Positions 28,643 through 37,665 of a stretch of 57,080 nucleotides of DNA are shown here, piece after piece (position 1 is the stretch's first letter; each line of letters starts with the position of its first letter). Origin of the DNA: Nitrosomonas supralitoralis (GTDB lineage: Bacteria > Pseudomonadota > Gammaproteobacteria > Burkholderiales > Nitrosomonadaceae); contig NZ_PXXU01000021.1 in NCBI RefSeq assembly GCF_003011925.2, positions 1 through 57,080 of the forward strand. Reading direction: 5' to 3'. The notes under the pieces are model-generated. The model was given only the letters and a program-made list of their open reading frames with translations, was not told where the DNA came from and did not search any database. The position numbers and the translations under genes were made by a program.

Positions 28643-29523
28643 ATGAACAGCATGTCGGATTACTGGGTGCAACCAGTCTGGTTGGCCAATACTTATTAAA
28701 TCAATTATTACAAAACCGATATCACGTTACTGCTTTTTCGCGCCGTTTGTTCAAAGAAAATAATCCGCAAATTATTTGGCAGCAGGTTGATAAGCGCGGT
28801 TATTTCAGCAGTCCCAAAGAAAACAAAACTATTCCTCTCTGGCTATGTACAATTCCTATCTGGATATTACCAGAGCATTTTGATCTTTTATCGGCTTATG
28901 GCGCTCGTCGAATTGTTGTATTATCTTCCACCAGTCGATTCACTAAAAACTCATCCACTGATCCTAAAGAGCGAGAAATTGCGATGCAATTGATCAAAAG
29001 CGAAGAGAGGGTACAAGTTTGGATGACTGCGCATAAAATAGAATGGATAATCTTGCGACCCACAATGATCTACGGGCTTGGGCGAGATAAAAATATTGCT
29101 GAAATGATGCGTTTTATTCGTCGGTTTGGATTCTTTCCGGTCTTTGGGCCAGCTCTGGGTTTGCGGCAACCCATTCATGCTGAAGATGTTGCGGTCGCAT
29201 GTTATAAGGTACTTCACGCTTTAAATTTGGTTAATCGTTCCTATAATTTAGTGGGAGGAGAAACTTTAACGTACCGTGCAATGGTTTATCGCGTGTTTGC
29301 TGCATTGCATCAGTCGCCGCGCATATTGACCATACCACGTTGGTTTTTTCAGATCGTCATATGGGGAATTCGATGGCTACCTCGTTATCGATATTGGACA
29401 ACAGCGATGGCAGAAAGAATGAATCAGGATTTAAATTTTGATGGCTCAGATTTGCAGCAGGATCTCAATTTTTTTCCTAGGGCATTCGAGTTGAGTGCAA
29501 TAGATTTACCTGGCCAAAAATGA
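28639..29523 (+). CDS. NAD(P)-dependent SDR-family protein (epimerase-like)
   Basis: 294 residues with an N-terminal Rossmann motif GLLGATSLVGQYLL, a Ser-rich strand end VVLSSTSRF, LRPTMIYG in place of a classic YxxxK catalytic helix, and a QPIHAEDVA segment typical of atypical (extended) SDRs. The usual Tyr-Lys pair is not obvious, so it may be a non-catalytic or NmrA-like member. It is translationally coupled to the glycosyltransferase by a 4-nt overlap, suggesting a shared sugar or lipid pathway. Confidence 0.8.
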   Translation: MNEQHVGLLGATSLVGQYLLNQLLQNRYHVTAFSRRLFKENNPQIIWQQVDKRGYFSSPKENKTIPLWLCTIPIWILPEHFDLLSAYGARRIVVLSSTSRFTKNSSTDPKEREIAMQLIKSEERVQVWMTAHKIEWIILRPTMIYGLGRDKNIAEMMRFIRRFGFFPVFGPALGLRQPIHAEDVAVACYKVLHALNLVNRSYNLVGGETLTYRAMVYRVFAALHQSPRILTIPRWFFQIVIWGIRWLPRYRYWTTAMAERMNQDLNFDGSDLQQDLNFFPRAFELSAIDLPGQK

Positions 29524-29597
29524 CAATCAGCAACTATAATTGATTCAATAAATTACATATTTGTAATCGAGCAATACTTAATCACGGCGTTATATAA

Positions 29598-31379
29598 ATG
29601 AAATTCAAATTTCGGGCTCCTCAGAATGAGGTTGCACAGGTATTGGTTAGTTTTAAAAAAGCCTTTAGAAATATTGGGGTTTTCAGTGCAGTCATTAATA
29701 TGCTTATGCTTATGCCAGCAATTTACATGTTGCAGCTTTATGACAGCGTTCTTACCAGTCGCAACGAAACAACTTTGTTAATGTTAACGTTGATTATGTT
29801 GGGCGCTTATATTTTTATGGGTGCATTAGAATACATACGTAGCTTTGTATTAATCCGCGTAGGCGCACAACTTGACATGAAATTAAATAAGCGTGTCTAT
29901 ACTGCCGCCTTTGAAGAAAGCCTGAAGCAAGGTGATGGCAACGCTGGGCAAGCCTTAAAAGATCTGACAAATTTACGGCAATTTTTAACTGGCAATGCCT
30001 TATTTGCTTTTTTTGATGCGCCGTGGTTTCCGATTTATTTACTTGTAATATTTATGTTTCATCCCGGTTTGGGTGTTTTTGCATTATGTGGTACTGCCAT
30101 TTTAATCACACTGGCATACATCAATGAAAAGATATCGCACAAGCCTTTGGCCGAAGCCAATTCGATGGCTGTCGCTTCTACCAATGTAGCATCAAATAAC
30201 TTGCGTAATGCTGAAGTAATTGAAGCTATGGGTATGTTGCCTAATATACAATCTCGCTGGTATAAATTACATAGTCGTTTTCTTAACCTGCAAGCTGAAG
30301 CCAGTGAAAAAGCTGGTGTCATGACCGCATTATCAAAATCCTTTACGGTAGCATTGCAGTCGCTCATGCTGGGTTTGGGTGCGTTATTAGTTTTAGAAAA
30401 TAGCATTACTCCAGGAATGATGATTGCTGGTTCGATACTACTAGGTCGAGCCATTGCACCAGTTCAATTATTAATCAGTGTGTGGAAACAAATTGGAAGT
30501 ACGCGCAGTGCATATGAGCGTTTAACCCAGTTACTGGAACATAATCCGGCACGTGAAGCTGGGATGGCATTGCCGAAGCCAACAGGTGTGATTAACGTCG
30601 AAAATGTTACAGCAGCCCCGCCTGGTGGCAAGATTCCTGTTATTAAGGGGCTTGCATTCTCGCTTAGCGCCGGCGAAGTTCTGGGTATTATTGGCCCCAG
30701 TGGATCAGGAAAATCCACACTGGCACGCTTATTGGTAGGTGTGTGGCCGGCTGCTTCAGGGAAGGTAAGATTGGATGGTGCGGATGTTTATCTTTGGAAC
30801 AAAGATGAACTGGGTCCGCATATTGGATATTTACCTCAAGACATTGAACTATTTGCAGGTACGGTTTCAGAAAATATTGCGCGCTTTGGAGATATTAACG
30901 CGGAGAAGGTTATTCTTGCAGCTAAACGAGCAGGTGTTCATGAAATGATTTTAAATATGCCAGAAGGCTACGATACAGTACTCGGCGGTGGTGGCTCGGG
31001 ACTCTCCGGCGGACAAAAACAACGTATTGGTTTAGCGCGCGCAATGTATGATGATCCATCATTGATCGTTCTGGATGAGCCAAATTCAAATCTGGATGAT
31101 GTAGGTGAGCAAGCGCTTTTGGCTGCCATTATAGATCTACGTAAACGGGGGAAAACTATTGTTTTGATTACACACCGAACCAGTATTCTTGGTGCAACCA
31201 GTAAATTATTACTATTGCATGATGGTATGGTAAAAATGTTTGGACCTACAAAAGATGTGATCGAGGCCTTGACAAAACAGCAGCAAACTCAGCAAGTATT
31301 ACTTGCACAAAAGAAAGCAGAAAATCAGGTCGCGAGTCAAGCATCTCAGACTGCTGATGTCGCTGACAGGGAAATCTAG
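29598..31379 (+). CDS. Type I secretion ABC transporter, PrtD type
   Basis: Inner-membrane ATPase/permease of a type I secretion system. The 593 residues comprise a membrane domain (about 25-310) and an ATPase domain: Walker A GPSGSGKSTLARL, signature LSGGQKQRIGLARA, Walker B LIVLDEPNSNLDD, switch His ITHRTS. There is no C39 peptidase domain at the N-terminus, so this is the PrtD-like type that exports proteins with an uncleaved C-terminal signal. Followed at 63 bp by the adaptor and then the TolC-like channel, so all three parts are present. Confidence 0.95.
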   Translation: MKFKFRAPQNEVAQVLVSFKKAFRNIGVFSAVINMLMLMPAIYMLQLYDSVLTSRNETTLLMLTLIMLGAYIFMGALEYIRSFVLIRVGAQLDMKLNKRVYTAAFEESLKQGDGNAGQALKDLTNLRQFLTGNALFAFFDAPWFPIYLLVIFMFHPGLGVFALCGTAILITLAYINEKISHKPLAEANSMAVASTNVASNNLRNAEVIEAMGMLPNIQSRWYKLHSRFLNLQAEASEKAGVMTALSKSFTVALQSLMLGLGALLVLENSITPGMMIAGSILLGRAIAPVQLLISVWKQIGSTRSAYERLTQLLEHNPAREAGMALPKPTGVINVENVTAAPPGGKIPVIKGLAFSLSAGEVLGIIGPSGSGKSTLARLLVGVWPAASGKVRLDGADVYLWNKDELGPHIGYLPQDIELFAGTVSENIARFGDINAEKVILAAKRAGVHEMILNMPEGYDTVLGGGGSGLSGGQKQRIGLARAMYDDPSLIVLDEPNSNLDDVGEQALLAAIIDLRKRGKTIVLITHRTSILGATSKLLLLHDGMVKMFGPTKDVIEALTKQQQTQQVLLAQKKAENQVASQASQTADVADREI

Positions 31380-31442
31380 CTAAACTGACTGATGTCGCTC
31401 CGTTTTATCACATGAGAGTATTTCGATCGACGAATAGGAATA

Positions 31443-32801
31443 ATGATGAAGCTTGTAGCTGAAGAAAAAGAATCAATTGTTGAGAATACTCCAGTGATTG
31501 ATCTGTCTGCCCAGGTTAAAACCGATGAAACAGCTTATACCAAACTGGGGTGGTGGATTGTTTTGGCAGGATTTTGTGGATTTGTGCTATGGTCATCTAT
31601 CGCTCCTCTGGATAAAGGTGTTCCTGTAATGGGTACAGTCACGGTAGCGAGCAATCTTCAGGCAGTACAGCATCAAACTGGCGGTATTATTGATAAGATT
31701 CTGGTTAGCGAAGGTGATCACGTAAAACAGGGGCAGATCCTGGTACGCATGAATGACGTTCAGATCAAAGCACAAGCCGAAATAACCCGCAGCCAACTCT
31801 ATGCTGCACGTGCAATTGAAGCAAGGCTATTGGCGGAACGCGATGGTGCCAATGAAATCACATTCCCGAATGAATTTTTTTCGTCACAAGATGATTCACG
31901 TATTGCTAGCAACATCTTCATTCAAACCCAATTATTCTCATCACGTAAACTTGCTCTACAACATGAAATTGCTGCAATTGATGAGAGCATTGCAGGTTTA
32001 AAATTACAGCTGCGAGGATTGGAATCATCAAGAGTCAGTAAAAATCAGCAACTCAAATTTCTTGAAGAACAACTCTTTAATTTACGCGACCTGGCATTGG
32101 ATGGCTTTGTTCCTCGTAATCGTGTTTTGGAGCTTGAGCGAAGCTATACACAACTCACAGGAGAAATGTCTTCCGATACTGGAGATATCGGACGTACACA
32201 ACGCCAGATTACAGAGCTTGAACAGCGCCGTATCCATCGATTGCAGGAATATCAGAAAGAAGTACGTCAACAGCTTTCTGATGTACGGCGTGAGGTTGAG
32301 GGTTTAAGCAGTCGCTTGATTGGACAGGACTTTGAATTGGCAAATGTAGAAGTTAAGGCTCCCGTTGACGGCATTGTTGTCGGCATGAATGTCTTTACTG
32401 AGAGTGGTGTAATCAGTCCTGGATTTAAGTTGATGGATATCGTTCCAAGCGAGGATTTGCTGATTATTACAGGCCAGGTGCCAGTTCATTTAATTGACAA
32501 GGTTCATGTTGGCCTTCCAGTAGATCTAATTTTTTCGGCTCTCAACCAAAAGAAAACACCCAATATTCCTGGTACCGTTACCCAGGTATCAGCAGATCGC
32601 CTGGTTGAGGAGCGTAGCGGATTTCCATTTTATAATATTAAAGCTAAAGTAACACCAGAAGGTATGAAACAATTGGCCGCTGAACAAATACGCGCAGGTA
32701 TGCCAGTTGAAATATTTATTAAAACGGGTGAGCGTTCACTTATGAATTATCTGTTTAAACCGATTTTTGATCGCGTTCATTCATCCCTAAGTGAAGAGTA
32801 G
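31443..32801 (+). CDS. Type I secretion membrane fusion protein, HlyD family
   Basis: 452-residue periplasmic adaptor. One N-terminal transmembrane segment (LGWWIVLAGFCGFVLWSSI, about 35-53), lipoyl/barrel-sandwich half-motifs (HQTGGIIDKILVSEGDHVKQGQ and VKAPVDGIVVGM), a long central coiled coil (about 110-290), and a C-terminal beta-barrel domain. It joins the ABC transporter to the outer-membrane channel. Ends 5 bp before the channel gene. Confidence 0.94.
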   Translation: MMKLVAEEKESIVENTPVIDLSAQVKTDETAYTKLGWWIVLAGFCGFVLWSSIAPLDKGVPVMGTVTVASNLQAVQHQTGGIIDKILVSEGDHVKQGQILVRMNDVQIKAQAEITRSQLYAARAIEARLLAERDGANEITFPNEFFSSQDDSRIASNIFIQTQLFSSRKLALQHEIAAIDESIAGLKLQLRGLESSRVSKNQQLKFLEEQLFNLRDLALDGFVPRNRVLELERSYTQLTGEMSSDTGDIGRTQRQITELEQRRIHRLQEYQKEVRQQLSDVRREVEGLSSRLIGQDFELANVEVKAPVDGIVVGMNVFTESGVISPGFKLMDIVPSEDLLIITGQVPVHLIDKVHVGLPVDLIFSALNQKKTPNIPGTVTQVSADRLVEERSGFPFYNIKAKVTPEGMKQLAAEQIRAGMPVEIFIKTGERSLMNYLFKPIFDRVHSSLSEE

Positions 32802-32806
32802 TCGCG

Positions 32807-34144
32807 ATGATTGCTTGTTATCGTAAGATTTTAATAGTTGCTTCTGTGTTATTCAGCGGTGCATTTAATTTTGCTCATGCTCTGAACCTCATGGATGCTT
32901 ATGAAGCGGCATTGCAGCATGATCCAATCTATCGCTCCGCCTTGCACGAAAATGAAGCAGGACAGCAAGCAGAAATTATAGGTCGTGCCAGCCTATTGCC
33001 AAGCTTAACTGTAACGCACGCCCAAAATAAGAATTCAGGTACATTAGACACAGGAGCTGGTACACGACCGCTAAATTTTGATGGACAAGTCAGTTCGTTA
33101 ACACTACGCCAACCTTTATTCAATCTGGAAGCAATAGCAGGTTATCAGCAAGGGAAAGCCAGAGCCGATTCTAGTCGAGCAAAATTTTTTGGGCATGGTC
33201 AGCAGCTTCTAGTTCGAGTCGTGGAAGCTTATGTTGAAACTTTATTAGCACAAGATCTTGTAAGTATTGCTGAGACACAGCTTGATTCCATAGAAGAACT
33301 CAAGCGTGTCAATGAACGCATGTTGCAAAAAGGGGAAGGGACTACTACTGATGTTCTAGAAACACAATCTAAATACGCTTTGGCTCAAGCAAAAATAATC
33401 GAAGCAAAAGATGAGTTAGAAATTTCACAACTAAAGTTGGAAGCGCTCATAGGGCAGAAAATAACAAGGCTGGTCCGATTAGATGATACTTTTAATTCTC
33501 ATGCAATCCAGCTTCCAGATGGCTATGATACGTGGCAAGCTATGGCGCTTGAACAAAATGCTGAATTGGTTACGCAACGTCATAATGTTGTTTCAGGTAA
33601 AGAAGAAGTTAAAAAAAACCAGGCTGGTCACTTACCACGTGTTGATTTGGTTGCCAGTTTGCAAAAGAATAAGAGAGGCTCTTTTGTTACACAAGGTTTG
33701 GATGCAGAATTTGGAACGGTTGGTATTGAAGTTAATATGCCTATATATTCAGGAGGGCGAGTAAACGCTCTCACAACACAAGCAGTTGCAAACCATGCTC
33801 GCGCTGAAGCTGAGTTGGATGCGGCAACCGACAAAGTGCTAATCGAGCTACGCAAGCAATACAATTTGTTAAGCAGCAGCGTCAAAAGGATTGAATCTTT
33901 AGAGCTGGCTGTAAAATCAGCAGAACTGCTTGTGGAAGCCACACAAAAAAGTATTCGCGGCGGTATTCGCATAAATTTGAATCTTTTAGACGCACAGGAG
34001 CAATTACATACAGCCCGACGTGATCTCGCTCAAGCAAGATATAACTACTTGCTCTCTTATCTTCGACTCCAGCTAGCAGCCGGCACATTAGCATTTGATG
34101 ATTTGAGAAAGGTAGCCAGCTACTTCACATCGTACTCTAATTAA
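32807..34144 (+). CDS. TolC-family outer membrane channel for type I secretion
   Basis: 445 residues with a signal peptide (about 1-25, ending NFAHA), then two TolC repeats. Diagnostic pieces are NLMDAYEAALQHDP at the mature start and NLLDAQEQLHTARRDLAQARYNYL in the second repeat. It forms the tunnel and outer-membrane pore of the same secretion system. No RTX-type or other candidate cargo gene is found on either side in this window. Confidence 0.94.
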   Translation: MIACYRKILIVASVLFSGAFNFAHALNLMDAYEAALQHDPIYRSALHENEAGQQAEIIGRASLLPSLTVTHAQNKNSGTLDTGAGTRPLNFDGQVSSLTLRQPLFNLEAIAGYQQGKARADSSRAKFFGHGQQLLVRVVEAYVETLLAQDLVSIAETQLDSIEELKRVNERMLQKGEGTTTDVLETQSKYALAQAKIIEAKDELEISQLKLEALIGQKITRLVRLDDTFNSHAIQLPDGYDTWQAMALEQNAELVTQRHNVVSGKEEVKKNQAGHLPRVDLVASLQKNKRGSFVTQGLDAEFGTVGIEVNMPIYSGGRVNALTTQAVANHARAEAELDAATDKVLIELRKQYNLLSSSVKRIESLELAVKSAELLVEATQKSIRGGIRINLNLLDAQEQLHTARRDLAQARYNYLLSYLRLQLAAGTLAFDDLRKVASYFTSYSN

Positions 34145-34339
34145 TCATCGACTTAATTGACTGTTAAGTTTTTGTATTTGTAGTCGCCAATTTTTATATA
34201 TTTGGCAATTTTCGCTTAGGGGATTTAAGAGTTTTTGCCTGCATATTGCTCGGCAGTGAAAACGAATATGAAGTTCCGCTACTGATTCTTATCTTTTAAT
34301 TTATATTTTGTCAATTTTCTCAATGAGAATTGATGTTAA

Positions 34340-34813
34340 TCAATAAAATCCTGCAAGATTCAATAAATACAATTCATAACCAATCAAGATCGCGTAACCA
34401 GAAAGAATCATATACTTGATGTGCCAAACGCGTATTTTCTCAGTCAAGCGTACATTATGATGAATAACTAGCAGCATCAGCGCCATTGATGTAAGCGCCA
34501 ACTTAAAGATAACAAATTTTTGTGTGTTGTCTTCAATCAATTGCGCCATGACCCAATTAAGCTCTTCACCGCCTTCAGCCAGAATATTCAGGGTGAAAAA
34601 GGCGTCTAGTACACCTAATAGTAAAATAGCTACCGTGCAAATCATCAAATGTCCAGAATAGCGATCTACATACTCCGGCTTTCCTTTTTCAGTGATTCTA
34701 CGTTCGCCAATCCTTCTTCCTGTTTTAATCCCTAAGTGATAGGAACAAAAGAAAGGCATATCCTGGCGACGATTCTGATTTCTGGCATATGGAATTGAAT
34801 TTACTTTTGACAT
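34340..34813 (-). CDS. DUF5658-like membrane protein
   Basis: 157 residues. A polar N-terminus with a GRRIGERRITEKGKPEYVDRY stretch precedes three or four transmembrane helices. The motif LLLGVLDAFFTLNILAEGG followed by EELNWVMAQL resembles the DxxxTL...G..ElNP pattern of DUF5658 proteins, whose function is unknown. It is transcribed alone, opposite to the secretion operon. Confidence 0.7.
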   Translation of the reverse strand: MSKVNSIPYARNQNRRQDMPFFCSYHLGIKTGRRIGERRITEKGKPEYVDRYSGHLMICTVAILLLGVLDAFFTLNILAEGGEELNWVMAQLIEDNTQKFVIFKLALTSMALMLLVIHHNVRLTEKIRVWHIKYMILSGYAILIGYELYLLNLAGFY

Positions 34814-35081
34814 GAGACACTCCCTTTCCTCTATAACTGTAAAAAATGAGGGAAATTTGTTTTTATGTTCGTAAGATAGCAGTTAATTTTGTTTTTTTCC
34901 ATAGGCTTCAGCATAAATTAACTGTATGTGAGTTGCTGTCAAGTGTCTCTGCCGATATGAAATCAGTCTGAGAGGCTTGTATATTGTGAATTGCTCAATA
35001 TGCGAGGTACGGAGATCGGACTTGGATGAAGCAAAACTGGATACGGTGACATCGGTTTAATCTCTTCCGGGTTTAATTCCC

Positions 35082-35158
35082 CGCCCCTTGGGGCGAAAGC
35101 TGGTTGAAAACCAGCAGATTGAAGAGCGTAGTTAATACTCCGCTGCTTGCGGCGGGGT
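35082..35158. repeat. Cluster of three strong hairpins, possible IS200/IS605-type end
   Basis: Three hairpins stand in a row: CGCCCC-TT-GGGGCG (35082-35095), GCTGGTT-GAA-AACCAGC (35099-35115), and a stem ACTCCGC/GCGGGGT with a CTTG tetraloop (35137-35158). The dense GC-rich hairpins in an AT-rich gap, without a gene, look like the structured end of an IS200/IS605-type element or a REP-like unit. No tnpA or tnpB remnant was recognised beside them. Confidence 0.45.
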
Positions 35159-35275
35159 GCTTTATTCGTTTTCGAATGGAACGTATAAAATTGTGTTTAG
35201 ATTTTCAAGGTGGAGCGCGGTAGATATTTTTGACTTTCAACGCATTTTTCATTATACGATTTGGAGTAACTATTC

Positions 35276-35419
35276 AACAGGCCGTTGAAGAACTATCTGC
35301 GTTACTGCTACGGTGTTAAAAACAGGCTAAAGATGCTCATTTATTAAACATAAACTGCGCTTTTCGCCTGTTTTTTTCTTTGTATCAGCTGCCTCGAAAA
35401 CGTTTTTCAACGGCCTGTT
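35276..35419. mobile_element. 144-bp MITE-like element with 14-bp terminal inverted repeats
   Basis: The ends AACAGGCCGTTGAA (35276-35289) and its exact reverse complement (35406-35419) bound a gene-free segment; with one mismatch the match extends to 18 bp. Inside, AAAAACAGGC (35318-35327) and GCCTGTTTTT (35366-35375) form a second perfect 10-bp repeat, so the whole unit can fold into a nested hairpin. No target duplication is clear. It lies in the gap between the DUF5658 gene and bamC. Confidence 0.65.
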
Positions 35420-35436
35420 AACGCTAGACACTGGTA

Positions 35437-35459
35437 AGATGCACTCAACAAGTGCATCT
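35437..35459. terminator. Stem-loop downstream of bamC
   Basis: AGATGCACT-CAACA-AGTGCATCT is a perfect 9-bp stem starting 19 bp past the bamC stop. A T-run is missing, so it may act as a 3'-end stabilising hairpin or a weak terminator of dapA-bamC. Confidence 0.45.
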
Positions 35460-35477
35460 CGTTTGTGAGAGGAGTCT

Positions 35478-36638
35478 TTATTTTAACTGCTCATACAATA
35501 GTTTTAAAATGCGGCTAGATGTGGCTGGGTTAACTGTTGATTTGTCATCATTTAAGAAAGTTACTTTGCATGTGTTGGCGCCAGAGCTATGAACCTGTAT
35601 ACGGAATTTTGCCGCTTTGGCATCATCCTTGTCATCACTACGCCAGAACATGATATTTGATAAAATGCCTTTATCGTCACCTTTCTTCTTGCTGTCTACA
35701 TCGGGATCGACATAACGCACAAAATAAATGCCTTCTTCGCGATTGCGATCTTCAACAGTAAAGCCGATTCGATCTAAGGCCAAGCCAACACGTCGCCAGG
35801 ATCGATCGAATGCTTCATTGAGAACGAGAGCTGTTCCTTCTTGGTCGATGTAAGCGCGTTCAATAGAAGTGTTGTTTTTACTGGTAGTTAATTCCAGTTT
35901 AGCCTTTTGCTCTTCAACACCAAAGCGCATCATTAAGCGTGAGAGCATTTCAACTTCCAGATCAGGATCTGCTGGGCGCGGTTGCCAGATGGTGCGATTG
36001 AGAGGTCCCCCTTCCAGTACTTCAATCATACCGCGATGGCTGATATAGACTTCGGTATTGCCAGACTCATCACGCTCCAGGCGGGTACGGAATTTATCGC
36101 GCTCAGCAGTGGAATAAATGCTATCGAGAACAGTGGAAAGTACCGAGCGTATAATATCTTGTGGAATCTTGGCTCGATTCTCAGCCCAGTCAGTTTCCAT
36201 GATTCCAGCCTCGGGAACTTCTGTTTTGATCAGGAAACCAAGCTCCTGCCAGAATTCTTTAATTACTGGCCACACAACTTCAGGCGATTGAGGGATAACT
36301 AACCAGCGCTGCGTTCCAGAGCGTTCAATATGAACATTCTGAAAAGATGATGGCAATAAAGAGGATGAACTGGTATTTTGTTGCACACCCCGCTCATTAC
36401 TATAGCTGGAAAACGTTGTGCTTCCGGGTGAACTGAGTTCCGGAATGGAATAGCGTTCATCAATTGCAGGCTGAACCAGGTCAGGTGGTACATCCAGTGC
36501 AGGTGCTTTACCGGCCGATTTGTATTCAATACTCTTAGTGTCAGGAAACAAATCGATCATTTTGCAACCAGTGCTTGTCATTGAAAGCATCAGCATCAGG
36601 CACGGCAAGGTTATTTTTCGCCACTTCATGGTTGACAT
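35478..36638 (-). CDS. bamC: Outer membrane assembly lipoprotein BamC
   Basis: 386-residue lipoprotein of the BAM complex that inserts beta-barrel proteins. The signal ends in the lipobox STGC (Cys25). A disordered N-terminal stretch with SIEYKSAGKAPALDVPPDL, the part that contacts BamD in E. coli, is followed by two helix-grip domains. The gene starts 9 bp after dapA, an arrangement shared with E. coli dapA-nlpB. Confidence 0.92.
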   Translation of the reverse strand: MSTMKWRKITLPCLMLMLSMTSTGCKMIDLFPDTKSIEYKSAGKAPALDVPPDLVQPAIDERYSIPELSSPGSTTFSSYSNERGVQQNTSSSSLLPSSFQNVHIERSGTQRWLVIPQSPEVVWPVIKEFWQELGFLIKTEVPEAGIMETDWAENRAKIPQDIIRSVLSTVLDSIYSTAERDKFRTRLERDESGNTEVYISHRGMIEVLEGGPLNRTIWQPRPADPDLEVEMLSRLMMRFGVEEQKAKLELTTSKNNTSIERAYIDQEGTALVLNEAFDRSWRRVGLALDRIGFTVEDRNREEGIYFVRYVDPDVDSKKKGDDKGILSNIMFWRSDDKDDAKAAKFRIQVHSSGANTCKVTFLNDDKSTVNPATSSRILKLLYEQLK

Positions 36639-36647
36639 TTTATCTCT

Positions 36648-37532
36648 TTACTTTAAGTCGTGTATATCGGCCAGTTGCATTGCTTCGCGAATGAGTTGAT
36701 GGTGTTGAGCGGATAGTGGTGTAAGTGGTAAGCGGATTCCAGGGGTTATCAAACCCATTTGTGCAACAGCCCATTTCACAGGAATGGGATTGGCTTCGAT
36801 AAATAAATCCGTATGTAAACGCAAAAGCTTATTATTTAACAACCTCGCCGTGTTTATATCACCTGCAAGCGCAGCTATACACATTTCATGCATCATCTTA
36901 GGAGCTACATTTGCGGTAACTGAAATAACGCCGTGTCCTCCTAATAGCAACAATGCTATTGCGGTAACATCATCTCCGCTATAGACAAAAAACTCTGAAG
37001 GCGCGCGCAACAATAGATCACAGCCTCGTCCAATGTTGCCAGTCGCGTCTTTAATGCCAATAATATTAGGAATCTGGGCTAATCGAAGTGCAGTATCGTT
37101 ATGAATGTCAGCGACAGTCCTGCCAGGAACATTATATAGAATATGTGGAATATCGACTGCTTCGGCAATTGTTCTAAAGTGCTGATATAACCCTTCTTGG
37201 GTGGGTTTATTGTAGTATGGAGCTACCGATAGGCATGCATCCACACCTGAATTCTTGGCAAAAATAGATAAATCTATAGCTTCGCGCGTTGAGTTTGCAC
37301 CAGTACCCGCAATTACCGGTATGCGTCCTGCAATATGATCAACTGCCGTGCGCATTAACAGATGGTGCTCATCAAAATCCACTGTAGGTGACTCGCCTGT
37401 AGTGCCAACTATCACAACTCCATCAGTACCCTGATTTATATGGAAATCGAGAAGCGCACGAAAACGATCCAAATCTAATCCGCCCTCCTCATCCATGGGA
37501 GTGACAATAGCAACCATGCTACCTTTAAACAT
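36648..37532 (-). CDS. dapA: 4-hydroxy-tetrahydrodipicolinate synthase
   Basis: TIM-barrel aldolase that condenses pyruvate with aspartate semialdehyde in the lysine and diaminopimelate pathway. Seen: [23 protein letters not shown] with the conserved Tyr, YNVPGRT, and the Schiff-base Lys in IIGIKDATG (Lys161). The 294 residues are the usual length. Upstream gene of bamC. Confidence 0.97.
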   Translation of the reverse strand: MFKGSMVAIVTPMDEEGGLDLDRFRALLDFHINQGTDGVVIVGTTGESPTVDFDEHHLLMRTAVDHIAGRIPVIAGTGANSTREAIDLSIFAKNSGVDACLSVAPYYNKPTQEGLYQHFRTIAEAVDIPHILYNVPGRTVADIHNDTALRLAQIPNIIGIKDATGNIGRGCDLLLRAPSEFFVYSGDDVTAIALLLLGGHGVISVTANVAPKMMHEMCIAALAGDINTARLLNNKLLRLHTDLFIEANPIPVKWAVAQMGLITPGIRLPLTPLSAQHHQLIREAMQLADIHDLK

Positions 37533-37665
37533 GACAATCTATCCAATTAAAAAAACCCATTTTACCCTAAACTGATATTGTTTAAGTAGTTTCACTATGT
37601 GCTCCAGCACATTTTAACTTTGCTTCAATGCATAATTGTGTTTGAATATTTTGGCATATGAAAGT

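Noticed and set aside
29535..29540. TATAAT upstream of the type I secretion operon
   Set aside because: No matching -35 element at 16-18 bp was found, and TATAAT is frequent by chance in AT-rich DNA.
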